Positions 40,995 through 50,037 of a DNA stretch of 64,000 bases are shown in pieces; position 1 is the stretch's first letter, and every line of letters starts with the position of its first letter. A program made the position numbers and the translations under genes. The stretch lies in assembly GCF_039523235.1 (NCBI RefSeq), contig NZ_BAAAEX010000003.1. One strand, given 5' to 3'. The stretch comes from Castellaniella ginsengisoli (GTDB taxonomy: Bacteria; Pseudomonadota; Gammaproteobacteria; Burkholderiales; Burkholderiaceae_B). A model generated the notes under the pieces. It did no database searches, had not been told where the DNA came from, and saw only the letters and a program-made list of their open reading frames with translations.

Positions 40995-43900
40995 TCAATC
41001 CGCGGCGTTTTGAACCTGCGTATCGGCGGGAATCTCTTCGACCTTGGGCTCGTCCCACGTCCCCGTCACGCGGTAGCGCGCCGTCATGCTTTTGGCCAGC
41101 GGCGCCTTCAACAGCCACTGGGTCACGAAGGCCCCCAGGCCGACCAGCGGATTGATGGCGATGCCCGCGGCCAGGGCCGCCCCGCTGACGTCCAGATTGG
41201 GCACGATGACGGCCTGCAGATCCAGGGCCTCATCCACGATATTGGTGCTGCCTTCGAGCAGGATGGTGCCCACAGGGCCGATCACCTTGTAGTCGCGGAT
41301 CTTCACGCGCCCCCGGTCCATGTCCATGGCGCCGCGCAACTGGTCGAAGGGAAAACCGTCCTGGGGCAAGCCGGCCAGGCCGCGGTCCAACTTCGTCAGC
41401 CGGGTGATGGACTGCAGGGACAGGAACTCCAGCAGCTTGGCCGTGTGCGATCCCAGTTTCTGGAACCGCCCCTTGTCCAGCTCGATCTGCAGGTTGCCGC
41501 TCAAGTCCGATTTTTCGCGCGTCCATGGCAGATTTCGCCACTGGAAGCGCCCCTTGACCGTGCCTACGCCGCCGGACAGCACGTCTTTCCAGCCGGCCCG
41601 GGTCATCCACGCGCCCAGGTCGGCGGCCTGGACCGAGGCGGTGAGTTCGAGGCCGCGTTCCGGCCCGCGCAAACGCCAGATGCCCGATCCACGCAGGCGG
41701 GCATCCTCGTTGCCCAGGCGCAGATTGTTCAACTCCCAGACCTTGCGGGCGCCATCGCGCACGCCTTCCAGGGAAAGAGCCCCCATCGAATGCCCGTACA
41801 GGCGCAGTTCATCGGCTTGCAGCACGATGCCGGGGATCTCCAGATCGTCGTCAAAGGCCGCATCCTCATCCGGAACGGCCTCGGGCAGCAAAGAACCGTG
41901 ATCGTGCGGATCGTCCCCCAGACTCAAGCGGTCGAAACGCGCGGATACCCGGCCCAGCACCCGGCCATCGCGCTCCTGCCATTTGAGCGTGCCGCTGGTC
42001 TGCTCCGAGCGCAGGTTCATCGACCACCGTTCCTCGGGGGTATGCGATACCCGCAGCACGGCGGCGTCCAGGCGCGTGCCCAACATCCGCAACTGGTCGG
42101 CCTGGACGCTGAGCAGGCTCAGATCCGGCCAGAGCGGGCGCGCGGCTGTCTGCCGGGCGCCGGTGCCGCGCCGGGGAATGGAAAACTCGTCGACGATGCG
42201 ATTCCACAGATCGAGGTCGAACAAAGGATAGGCCACCTGGACCTGCATGCCGTCCGCGCTCGCATCGGCGGCCCGGCCGGCTCCGACGGCAGCCCCCTGG
42301 AAGTAAGGCCCTTTTTGCGTCTTGCGATCGTGCCGCAGCGCCAGGCGCAGCGTGTCGCCGTACCGCGCCTCCAGGCGATCCGAGCGGGGGTCGGCATCCG
42401 ACCACTGCACATGCAGGGTCTGGGGCTGGCCGGCCGGCTTGCCCAGCGGCGCGGGGAAATCCAGCGCCAGGCCCCGGGTGTCCGAATTGAGCTCGAACAC
42501 CGTGGCGCGTCCCTGCATGCGCAACGTCGCCCGGTAATCCAGGGCGCCCGTGATCCGCCGCATCCCCGGCACACCGACATAGTCCGCCAGCGCCCGGGCG
42601 TCGATACGGCCGCGGAGATCCAGCCCGTCGTCCCGGGGACCGCCCAGGCCGCCGCTGATCCGCACCTCCGAGCCCAGCAGCCGCGCGTTCAGGGGCTGAG
42701 CCAGGCGCACGCCCTGCTCGTTGAAATGCAGCCGCCCCTCGATGGCCTCGAAGGCCGGCGCATGCGGCAAGAACCGCAGGCTGCCCTGCCGCAGATCCAC
42801 GCGCCCCTGGACCTGGGTGTCCTCGCTGTGCAGCAGGGGGATGGTCAGGGACAGGGGCACGGCCCAGTCGCCCCCGGCGCTCGCCTCGTCGAATACACCA
42901 TCCAGCAGGGCCGCCAGCGGCGAATGCCGGATGAGCGCCATGTAGGCTTCGCCCGGCGCGGCCGTCTGGCCCGAGACATGCAAGGTGGACTCGTATTCCA
43001 GATCCGGAATCCGGGCCTGCAGGCCCGACAGGGCGATTTCCTGGCCGGCCTCGGGACGCATCCGCGCCGTGGAGGCCGTCAGCCGCAGATCGGTGCGATG
43101 CAGATCGGCCGTGCCCGAGACATCCTCCAATACCGGCCAGGCGTCCTGTGGCGCGGCCCCGGGCACGAACTCGATGCGGGCGTCGCGAAAGCTTCCCTGG
43201 ACACGAAAATCGCCCGCCTCCGGCCGGGCGCCAAAGGGGAACTCCGCCAGGTCGCCCTGCAGCCGCCAGCGTGCATCCACGACCTCGCCTGCCTGAAGAC
43301 CGCCCGCGAGCCAGTCCCGGGCATCCGGATTGACCTCCAACGGCAGATAACGGTGGATCGCATTCAGGCGGGCTCGGGCGATGGTGCCCCGGAAATCGGC
43401 CTGGCCGGCGGCGCCGCCGGAGCGCCAGCCGCCCTCGCCCCGCAAGGCGATGTCGGGGTTGCGCCAATCCAGGTCCGACAGTGTCAAAGCCCAGGCGCCG
43501 TCCTTGTGCAGACGCCCCCGGGCTTCGACGAAACCCGGGGCCACAGGCTGTGCGAACACGGCCGGCATGGCTCCCCGCGCCCCCTGGGCGCGCACCTGGA
43601 AACCCAGCCCCTCGGGCATCGGGCCGCCCTGCTCCAGAGCCCGCCATTGATCCAGTGCGCCCGAAGCCCAGATACCGGCACGGGAAACCGTCAGATCCAG
43701 GCTGGCGGCCTCGACCCAATGCACGGCTTCGGCCTCCAGCAGCAGGGTCAGGCGGGGGCGCGCATCCTGGGCCTGGATCCAGGCCTGGGCCTGCAGCCCA
43801 CCCTGTCGCAGGGCCGGCGGCACATCCAGCCATGCGGTCCAGGCGCGGGGCAGGACCGGCCCGACCTGCAGCCAAGCCTGCCAGTCCGCAGGCAGGCTCC

Positions 43901-44588
43901 CCTGCGCCAGCGCATCCGGATCCGCGAGACGCGCCCGTAGATCCAGGCGGGCGTCAGCCGCATCCGGCACCCGGGCGCTCAGGGACAGGCCCAGCCCCCC
44001 GGCCTCATGCGCCAGGACCGCCTCGACGCCTTCCAGGCGCAGCTCGGGCGCGGCGCGCCGCTGGTCCACCCAATGCAGGGTCGCGTCGTGAAAAGAAATC
44101 CGGGGCTGAGCCAGCAGCCAGCGCAGGACGCGCGCGTCGGCAGCGGGCTGGGCGCCCTCCGGGCCGACGATCTGCCCCAGCACGCTGAGGCGCCCGTCCG
44201 GCAAGCGATCCAGCGTCAAATCCATGCCCCGGACCCGCAGCTCCAGCCATCCTTGCCGTCCCGGCAGAATCGCGCGCCAGTCCAGCCGGGCGCGCGTCTC
44301 GGGAAGGGTCAGCAAGTCGCGGCCGTCGTTCGTCCGCAAGCGGACGCCTTGCAGATCGAATTCGGGATCCCAGCCATGCCAGCGGACCTGGATGACGCCA
44401 AGCTCGACCTGGACGCCCAGCGCCTCGGCCAGTTGCGCGGCGACCCGGGGGCGCCAGACGTCGATCTGCGGCAACACCACATACCGCAAGGCCAGCAGCG
44501 CGATCCCGACGCAGAAATACACGCAGACGGCGGCTGAAAGCAACCGCCGCCCCCAGGTGGAACCATGGCGTGAAATGAATTGGCGCAT
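40995..44588 (-). CDS. yhdP: YhdP family AsmA-like envelope lipid transport protein
   Basis: Very large envelope protein of 1197 residues. It has one N-terminal membrane helix (LLSAAVCVYFCVGIALLALRYVVL, about 16-39), then a long periplasmic beta-taco/AsmA-like region (DUF3971 type) and a C-terminal AsmA domain (SVQAADLGAWMTRAGWKDVLSGG; RGRVKIRDYKVIGPVGTILLEG, in pieces). Relatives form bridges moving phospholipid from inner to outer membrane. It is divergent from glnE across 66 bp, a conserved neighbour pair in betaproteobacteria. The long open frames on the opposite strand are antisense shadows. Confidence 0.92.
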   Translation of the reverse strand: MRQFISRHGSTWGRRLLSAAVCVYFCVGIALLALRYVVLPQIDVWRPRVAAQLAEALGVQVELGVIQVRWHGWDPEFDLQGVRLRTNDGRDLLTLPETRARLDWRAILPGRQGWLELRVRGMDLTLDRLPDGRLSVLGQIVGPEGAQPAADARVLRWLLAQPRISFHDATLHWVDQRRAAPELRLEGVEAVLAHEAGGLGLSLSARVPDAADARLDLRARLADPDALAQGSLPADWQAWLQVGPVLPRAWTAWLDVPPALRQGGLQAQAWIQAQDARPRLTLLLEAEAVHWVEAASLDLTVSRAGIWASGALDQWRALEQGGPMPEGLGFQVRAQGARGAMPAVFAQPVAPGFVEARGRLHKDGAWALTLSDLDWRNPDIALRGEGGWRSGGAAGQADFRGTIARARLNAIHRYLPLEVNPDARDWLAGGLQAGEVVDARWRLQGDLAEFPFGARPEAGDFRVQGSFRDARIEFVPGAAPQDAWPVLEDVSGTADLHRTDLRLTASTARMRPEAGQEIALSGLQARIPDLEYESTLHVSGQTAAPGEAYMALIRHSPLAALLDGVFDEASAGGDWAVPLSLTIPLLHSEDTQVQGRVDLRQGSLRFLPHAPAFEAIEGRLHFNEQGVRLAQPLNARLLGSEVRISGGLGGPRDDGLDLRGRIDARALADYVGVPGMRRITGALDYRATLRMQGRATVFELNSDTRGLALDFPAPLGKPAGQPQTLHVQWSDADPRSDRLEARYGDTLRLALRHDRKTQKGPYFQGAAVGAGRAADASADGMQVQVAYPLFDLDLWNRIVDEFSIPRRGTGARQTAARPLWPDLSLLSVQADQLRMLGTRLDAAVLRVSHTPEERWSMNLRSEQTSGTLKWQERDGRVLGRVSARFDRLSLGDDPHDHGSLLPEAVPDEDAAFDDDLEIPGIVLQADELRLYGHSMGALSLEGVRDGARKVWELNNLRLGNEDARLRGSGIWRLRGPERGLELTASVQAADLGAWMTRAGWKDVLSGGVGTVKGRFQWRNLPWTREKSDLSGNLQIELDKGRFQKLGSHTAKLLEFLSLQSITRLTKLDRGLAGLPQDGFPFDQLRGAMDMDRGRVKIRDYKVIGPVGTILLEGSTNIVDEALDLQAVIVPNLDVSGAALAAGIAINPLVGLGAFVTQWLLKAPLAKSMTARYRVTGTWDEPKVEEIPADTQVQNAAD

Positions 44589-44654
44589 GCCACCTTTTGC
44601 AGTATGTTAGGGGTCTTTTGCCCCCCCGGAACCCGCTTACCGCAGGCAGTCCCC

Positions 44655-47414
44655 ATGTCCGAGACCATTATATTCAAGCCCGCCCTGCAATGGTCCGGCG
44701 CCCTGCGGCGCTACCTGACGGCCCATCCGGGCCAGGAATCCCGCCTGGCCGCCGACGCCGCCCGGCCCGTCACCCGCAAGACCTTGACCGACTGGTACGC
44801 GGAACTGCTCGGCCCCGAGCCCCCCCGGCCGGTTCCCCAGGCCGAGCTGCGGCGTGCGCTGCGGCAGTTGCGCGCCCGGGCCTTCGCCGCCCTGACCGTG
44901 CGGGATATCGCCGGGCAGGCGCCCCTGCACGAGGTCGTGGCGGCCATGTCGCATCTTGCCGACCTGGCGGTCGGCGAGGCCTACGCCTGCGCCATGCATA
45001 CGCTGATGGACACGCACGGCGTCCCCCGTCATCCCACCACGGGCGCCCCTCAGGACATGCTGATCCTGGGCATGGGCAAGCTGGGCGGCAAGGAGTTGAA
45101 CGTCTCCTCGGACATCGACCTGATCATGCTCTACGACGAGGAGGGGGAAACCGATGGCCGGCGGCGCATCAGCCATCACGAGTTCTACGGCAAGGTCTGC
45201 CGCCTGATGATGCCCATCCTGTCGGAACCCGATGCCGACGGCATCGTTTTCCGCACCGATCTGCGCCTGCGCCCGGACGGCGACTGCGGGCCGCTCGCCT
45301 GGAGCCTGGCCGCGCTGGAGAACTACCTGGTGGTTCAGGGACGAGAGTGGGAGCGCTACGCCTGGCTCAAGGCCCGGCTGATCCCCTGTCCGCTGTTCGA
45401 CGAGGCGGCCTTCGCCGCCCAGGCGCGCGACGTCGAATCGCTGCGGCGGCCCTTCGTCTACCGCAAGTATTTCGATTTCGACGCGCTATCGGCCCTGCGC
45501 GGTTTGCGCGAGCGCATCCGCATGGACTGGCAGCGCCGCGCCCAGGCCCGCAAAGGCCTGGATACCCGCCACAACATCAAACTGGGCGAAGGCGGCATCC
45601 GCGAGATCGAGTTCGTCGTTCAGCTCAATCAGTTGATCCGGGCGGGCCGCCAGCCCTCCCTGCAGCAACGCAATCTGCTGGCGGCCCTGCACAAGCAGCG
45701 CCGGGCCGGCATCCTGGACGAAGCCCAGGCCGCCGGCCTGGAGGCCGCCTACGTCCACCTGCGGCGGGTTGAACACATGCTGCAATATCGCGAGGATGAG
45801 CAGACCCATCTGCTGCCGCGCACGGACGAAGGCATGGAGGCGCTGGCGCAGGCCATGGGCTACGCCGATACCGCCGGATTCCTGGCCGACCTGGACCTCC
45901 ACCGCGCCTGCGTCTCGCACTGTTTCCGCAACGCGTTCCGCATCGCCGGCATGGGCGGCGATGCGGAGGAACCGGAAACCCCGCCGGCCGAGACCCCCGC
46001 CGCCGTTCTGTCCGACGATCAGGCCGACGCGATGCAGGCCCGCATCGACGCCCTGCTGGACAGCCACCGAGTCCGCGGCTTGCCGCGCGCCAGCCTGCAG
46101 CGCCTGCAGGCGCTGCTGCCGGGCCTGCGCCAGGCGGCGGCGCGCACGAACGATCCGCCCGTCGCACTGCAGCGGCTGCTGAACCTGGTAGAGCATATTG
46201 CCCAGCGCAGCGCCTATCTGGCGCTGCTCGCCGAGTATCCCGAGACCCTGGCGCGCGTGGCGCGCATCGTCCTCGCCAGCCCCTGGGCTTCGGAATACCT
46301 GACCCGCTACCCGCTGTTGCTCGACAGCCTGATCGAGTGGCGCAGCCTGATGCAGGCGCCCGATTTCGCGGCCCTGGCCGAGCAGTTGCGCAGCGATCTG
46401 GACGCCTGCCTGCTGCCCGATGGGCAGGCCGATGTGGAGCAGCAGATGAACCTGATGCGCGACGTCCAGCACCAGATCACCTTTCAATTGCTGGCCCAGG
46501 ATCTGGAAAACGTCATCAGCGTCGAAGGGCTGGCCGATCACCTGTCTGCCCTGGCCGACCTGATGCTGGCAGAGGCCATCCACCGGGCCTGGCCCCAAGT
46601 GCTGCCGCGTGACCGGCGCTCCGACCCCGGCGAGCCGCGCTTTGCCATCATCGCCTACGGCAAGCTGGGCGGAAAGGAAATCGGCTATGCCTCAGACCTG
46701 GACTTGGTCTTTCTCTATGACGACCCCGACCAGGAGGCTGGCGAACGCTATGCGAAACTGGGGCGCCGGGTGGCGTCCTGGCTGTCCACCCTGACCTCCT
46801 CGGGCCGGCTCTACGAGATCGACCTGCGCCTGCGCCCGGATGGCGACGCCGGGCTGCTGGCCCTGCCCATCGACGCCTTTGAGCATTACCAGTTGACGCA
46901 GGCCTGGCCCTGGGAGCATCAGGCTTTGACCCGGGCGCGCTTCGTGGCGGGCGACGCCGCCATCGGCGCCCGTTTCGAGGACATCCGCCAGCGCATCCTG
47001 CTGTTGCCGCGCGACCCCGAGGCCCTGCGCCGCGAAGTGCTGACCATGCGGGACAAGATTTCCCGGGGCCACCCCAACCGCAGCGGCGACTTCGACCTGA
47101 AACACGACCGGGGCGGCATGGTGGACATCGAATTCATCACCCAGTTCCTGGTGCTCAGTCAGGCTGGCGCCCACCCCGAGCTGCTGGGCAACCTGGGCAA
47201 CATCGCCCTGTTGGGCTTGGCGGCGCGCGCCGGCCTGATCCCCGGCATGCTGGCCGCCGAGACGGCGGATGCCTACCGTGTCTTCCGCCGACGCCAGCAT
47301 GCCTTGCGGCTGCAGGGCGCGGACAAGGCGCGCGTGCCTCAGGACGAACTCACACGCGAACGCGAGGCCGTGCGTCAATTATGGGCACACGTGCTGGGGG
47401 ACGAAACCGGATGA
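44655..47414 (+). CDS. glnE: Bifunctional glutamine synthetase adenylyltransferase/deadenylase
   Basis: Adenylylates and deadenylylates glutamine synthetase in response to PII and glutamine. Residue count 919, typical. Two nucleotidyltransferase domains are visible: N-terminal GMGKLGGKELNVSSDIDLIML (about 138-158; adenylyl-removing half) and C-terminal AYGKLGGKEIGYASDLDLVFL (about 665-685; adenylylating half), each with the catalytic SDxD. Helical regulatory regions follow each. Start 44655 chosen to match family N-terminus. Its stop overlaps the start of the MFS gene (ATGA). Confidence 0.96.
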   Translation: MSETIIFKPALQWSGALRRYLTAHPGQESRLAADAARPVTRKTLTDWYAELLGPEPPRPVPQAELRRALRQLRARAFAALTVRDIAGQAPLHEVVAAMSHLADLAVGEAYACAMHTLMDTHGVPRHPTTGAPQDMLILGMGKLGGKELNVSSDIDLIMLYDEEGETDGRRRISHHEFYGKVCRLMMPILSEPDADGIVFRTDLRLRPDGDCGPLAWSLAALENYLVVQGREWERYAWLKARLIPCPLFDEAAFAAQARDVESLRRPFVYRKYFDFDALSALRGLRERIRMDWQRRAQARKGLDTRHNIKLGEGGIREIEFVVQLNQLIRAGRQPSLQQRNLLAALHKQRRAGILDEAQAAGLEAAYVHLRRVEHMLQYREDEQTHLLPRTDEGMEALAQAMGYADTAGFLADLDLHRACVSHCFRNAFRIAGMGGDAEEPETPPAETPAAVLSDDQADAMQARIDALLDSHRVRGLPRASLQRLQALLPGLRQAAARTNDPPVALQRLLNLVEHIAQRSAYLALLAEYPETLARVARIVLASPWASEYLTRYPLLLDSLIEWRSLMQAPDFAALAEQLRSDLDACLLPDGQADVEQQMNLMRDVQHQITFQLLAQDLENVISVEGLADHLSALADLMLAEAIHRAWPQVLPRDRRSDPGEPRFAIIAYGKLGGKEIGYASDLDLVFLYDDPDQEAGERYAKLGRRVASWLSTLTSSGRLYEIDLRLRPDGDAGLLALPIDAFEHYQLTQAWPWEHQALTRARFVAGDAAIGARFEDIRQRILLLPRDPEALRREVLTMRDKISRGHPNRSGDFDLKHDRGGMVDIEFITQFLVLSQAGAHPELLGNLGNIALLGLAARAGLIPGMLAAETADAYRVFRRRQHALRLQGADKARVPQDELTREREAVRQLWAHVLGDETG

Positions 47415-48628
47415 GCCCGAAGCTGCCCTTTCGCACCTATCTGTATTTCCTGGCGCAATCCATCAACCTGACCGCCGCTGTGATGTCGGTCGCCATGGCG
47501 GCCATCGTGGGGGCGACGCTGACGCCCAGCCTCTGGTTGTCCACCGTGCCGTATGGGGTCCAGTTCCTGTTCATGATGCTGATGACGGTGCCCGCCTCCC
47601 GGCTGATGCAGCGCATCGGGCGCAAACCCGCGTTCCTGCTGGCGACGATCCCTCTGGCGCTGTCCGGCGCAGCCGGCTTTCTCGCGATCGGGCGCTCCTC
47701 CTTTGCCCTGCTGATCGCATCACACGCCTTGCTGGGCACCTATATCGCCTTCGCCAACTTCAACCGTTTCGCCGCCACGGACGGGCTGGACGCCCGGCTC
47801 AAGCCCAGGGCCATTTCCCTGGTCGTCGCGGGCGGCGTCCTGGCTGCGCTCACCGGCCCCCTGCTGGCCGACCGGCTGAAAGACGTCGCGGGTTTCGCGC
47901 CTTTCGCCCTGTGCTACGCCGCCTTGACCGGCTTGGCGCTCTTGTCCTTCCTGGTTCACCTGGCGGTACGGGAAGCGCCGGAAGCCGCGTCCCCTCAAGC
48001 TGCCGGCAGGCGGAACACGGGCACGGCCTGGGGCATCGTCCGCCGCACGCCCGCCCTGGGAGCGGCCATCGCCGTAGGGGCGCTGGGCTACGGCATCATG
48101 AATCTGCTGATGGTGCAGGCTTCGCTGCACATGGCCGGCCTGCACATGCACTTTTCGGCGGTCGGAACGGCCATCCAATGGCACGTAGTCGCGATGTTCG
48201 CACCCTCATTTTTCACCGGCGTGATCATCGGCCGCCTCGGGCTGCGGGCCGTGATTTCCGGCGGCGTCGTCTTGCTGATCGCCGCCAGCGCCCTGAACCT
48301 GCTGTCCGACGACTACCTCATGCTCGTCGCCAGCCTCGTGGTGCTCGGCCTGGGCTGGAACTTCACCTACGTGGGCGGCAGCGCCCTGCTCGCCCGAGTG
48401 CTGGGCGACCAGCCCCACGCCATCGAAGCGCAGGGCCTGAATGATCTGGGGCTTTCCGTCATGGCGACCGCCGGCGCCTTTCTGCCCGCCTTGCTGCTGC
48501 AAGGGCTCGGCTGGGCTGGCACCAACCTAGCGTGCATCGGGCTGTGCCTGGCGCTGCTGATCTATATCCATCGCTGCCTGAAACACCTTCCGGCAGCCGG
48601 CGCCGATCCCGCCGCCGCCCAGGTTTGA
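47411..48628 (+). CDS. MFS transporter
   Basis: Inner-membrane major facilitator of 405 residues, about 12 helices. The loop motif RLMQRIGRKPAFLLATIPLA matches the MFS loop 2-3 signature. Pattern is of general DHA-type exporters; no specific family is recognised. It starts inside the glnE stop codon (ATGA), so it is probably translated from the glnE transcript, a conserved layout but not obviously functional. Substrate unknown. Confidence 0.85.
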   Translation: MSPKLPFRTYLYFLAQSINLTAAVMSVAMAAIVGATLTPSLWLSTVPYGVQFLFMMLMTVPASRLMQRIGRKPAFLLATIPLALSGAAGFLAIGRSSFALLIASHALLGTYIAFANFNRFAATDGLDARLKPRAISLVVAGGVLAALTGPLLADRLKDVAGFAPFALCYAALTGLALLSFLVHLAVREAPEAASPQAAGRRNTGTAWGIVRRTPALGAAIAVGALGYGIMNLLMVQASLHMAGLHMHFSAVGTAIQWHVVAMFAPSFFTGVIIGRLGLRAVISGGVVLLIAASALNLLSDDYLMLVASLVVLGLGWNFTYVGGSALLARVLGDQPHAIEAQGLNDLGLSVMATAGAFLPALLLQGLGWAGTNLACIGLCLALLIYIHRCLKHLPAAGADPAAAQV

Positions 48629-48657
48629 GAGACCGCGGGCCGGGCATTGCGCACTCC

Positions 48658-49506
48658 TCAGGCGTTGAGCGCCGCCGTCACGGAATCGGCCAACGGCGTC
48701 GTCGGCCGGCCGATCAGCCGCGACAGGCGGCGGCCATCGTCGTACAGCGCGCCCCGCGACGCTTCGGCATCCCAACTGGCGATCGCGCGGGCAAGCTCCG
48801 GCGGCAGGCCATGGGCGGCCAGGAAGGCGGCGTAGTCGGCCTCGGATACATGCCGGTAGGGGATCGTGCGGCCCGTCTGGCGCGAGAGTTCAGCCGCCAG
48901 TTGTTCCAGCGTATAAGCGGTGTCGCCCGCCAGTTCATAGGTCTGTTTCTCATGCCCGGCTTCCGTCAGGACCACGGCAGCCGCTGCGGCATAGTCGGCT
49001 CGCGAAGCCGAAGCGATCCGCCCCTGGCCCACGGTGCCGACCAGCTCACCGCCCGCCAGCGCGCCCGCCACGGAACCCATGTAGTTCTCGGTGTACCAGC
49101 CGTTGCGCAGGATCGTCCAGCCCAGGCCAGCGTCCTTCAGCATCCGTTCGGTGTCCCGGTGCTCGCCGGCCAGGCTGAGCGCCGAAGTATCGGCGCGCAA
49201 CAGGCTGGTGTAGACGATGCGGCGCACGCCCGCCGCCCGGGCCGCCTCGATCACGTGGCGATGCTGTGCGGTGCGGCGGCCGACCTCGCTGGACGACACC
49301 AGCATCAGCGTATCCACGCCCGCCAGTGCCGCCGCCAGTGTGGACGGCCGGTCGTAATCGGCTTCGAGCGCCTGGATGCCCAGATCGGCCGCCTTGGCGG
49401 GTGTGCGGACCAACGCCCGCAGGCGGGCCGGCTCCACGCGGGTTTTCAGTCGTTCGACGATGAGGCGGCCCAGTTGCCCCGTGGCGCCGGTGATGGCGAT
49501 GGTCAT
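48658..49506 (-). CDS. qorB: NmrA-like NAD(P)H:quinone oxidoreductase (QorB/YtfG)
   Basis: NADPH-dependent reductase of 282 residues. The N-terminus MTIAITGATGQLGRLIVERL is the atypical-SDR cofactor motif GxTGxxG, and the rest (VDTLMLVSSSEVGRR; LGWTILRNGWYTENYMGSV) is characteristic of YtfG/QorB, which detoxifies quinones. It lies divergently next to an HxlR regulator, the same pair as ytfG-ytfH in E. coli. Confidence 0.9.
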   Translation of the reverse strand: MTIAITGATGQLGRLIVERLKTRVEPARLRALVRTPAKAADLGIQALEADYDRPSTLAAALAGVDTLMLVSSSEVGRRTAQHRHVIEAARAAGVRRIVYTSLLRADTSALSLAGEHRDTERMLKDAGLGWTILRNGWYTENYMGSVAGALAGGELVGTVGQGRIASASRADYAAAAAVVLTEAGHEKQTYELAGDTAYTLEQLAAELSRQTGRTIPYRHVSEADYAAFLAAHGLPPELARAIASWDAEASRGALYDDGRRLSRLIGRPTTPLADSVTAALNA

Positions 49507-49555
49507 GATGTGCGTCCTTGAAATGGAGTGTGCCGCCACTCTATCCCATGCACAA

Positions 49556-49568
49556 ACTTTTAGTAAGT
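49556..49568. promoter_or_regulatory. Candidate HxlR operator between qorB and its regulator
   Basis: ACTT-N5-AAGT (ACTTTTAGTAAGT) is a perfect inverted repeat in the 94-bp divergent gap. A possible -10 TAAGAT (49589-49594) for the regulator lies downstream. HxlR proteins bind such palindromes; the exact site is inferred. Confidence 0.4.
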
Positions 49569-49600
49569 ACGCACACAAATGTTAGTGTTAAGATAAACGG

Positions 49601-49990
49601 ATGAATTCGACCGATCCGCATGCCGCCCTGCCTTTGTCCCGGAAAGTGCAAGCCGGCAACCTGCTCGCCGCCGACTGCCCCTCGCGCGAAGTGCTCCGGC
49701 ACGTCACCAGCCGCTGGGGCGTGCTGGCGCTGATCGTCCTGGAAACACGCACGCACCGCTTCAGCGAGTTGCGGCGCGCCATCGGCGGTGTCAGCGAACG
49801 CATGCTGGCGCAGACCCTGCAGTGGCTCGAGGGCGACGGGCTGGTGCTGCGCACCGCCCTGGAAGTCGTGCCGCCCCACGTCGAATACAGCCTGACGCCA
49901 CTGGGCCGCGAGGCCGCCGAGAAAGTGCGGGTTCTGGCCGACTGGATCGAAATCAACCTGCCCCGGATCCGGCAGGCGCAGTCCTCATGA
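49601..49990 (+). CDS. HxlR-family redox-type regulator (YtfH/QorR)
   Basis: Winged-helix dimeric regulator of 129 residues. The HxlR core CPSREVLRHVTSRWGVLALI followed by FSELRRAIGGVSERMLAQTL is typical. The single conserved cysteine (Cys26) at the N-terminal end of helix 1 is the redox sensor position of YodB/QorR. It diverges from the qorB-like gene and should derepress it upon quinone or diamide stress. Confidence 0.9.
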   Translation: MNSTDPHAALPLSRKVQAGNLLAADCPSREVLRHVTSRWGVLALIVLETRTHRFSELRRAIGGVSERMLAQTLQWLEGDGLVLRTALEVVPPHVEYSLTPLGREAAEKVRVLADWIEINLPRIRQAQSS

Positions 49991-50037
49991 GCCTGCCGGA
50001 CACCCGGCCATCACCAGCTTTCCCGTTTCGATGAGCG

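Noticed and set aside
40527..43940. A 1137-codon open frame on the plus strand
   Set aside because: It runs opposite yhdP in GC-rich DNA, where antisense frames stay open by codon bias. The protein is Arg/Gln/Pro-rich without domains, and the minus-strand gene is clearly real.
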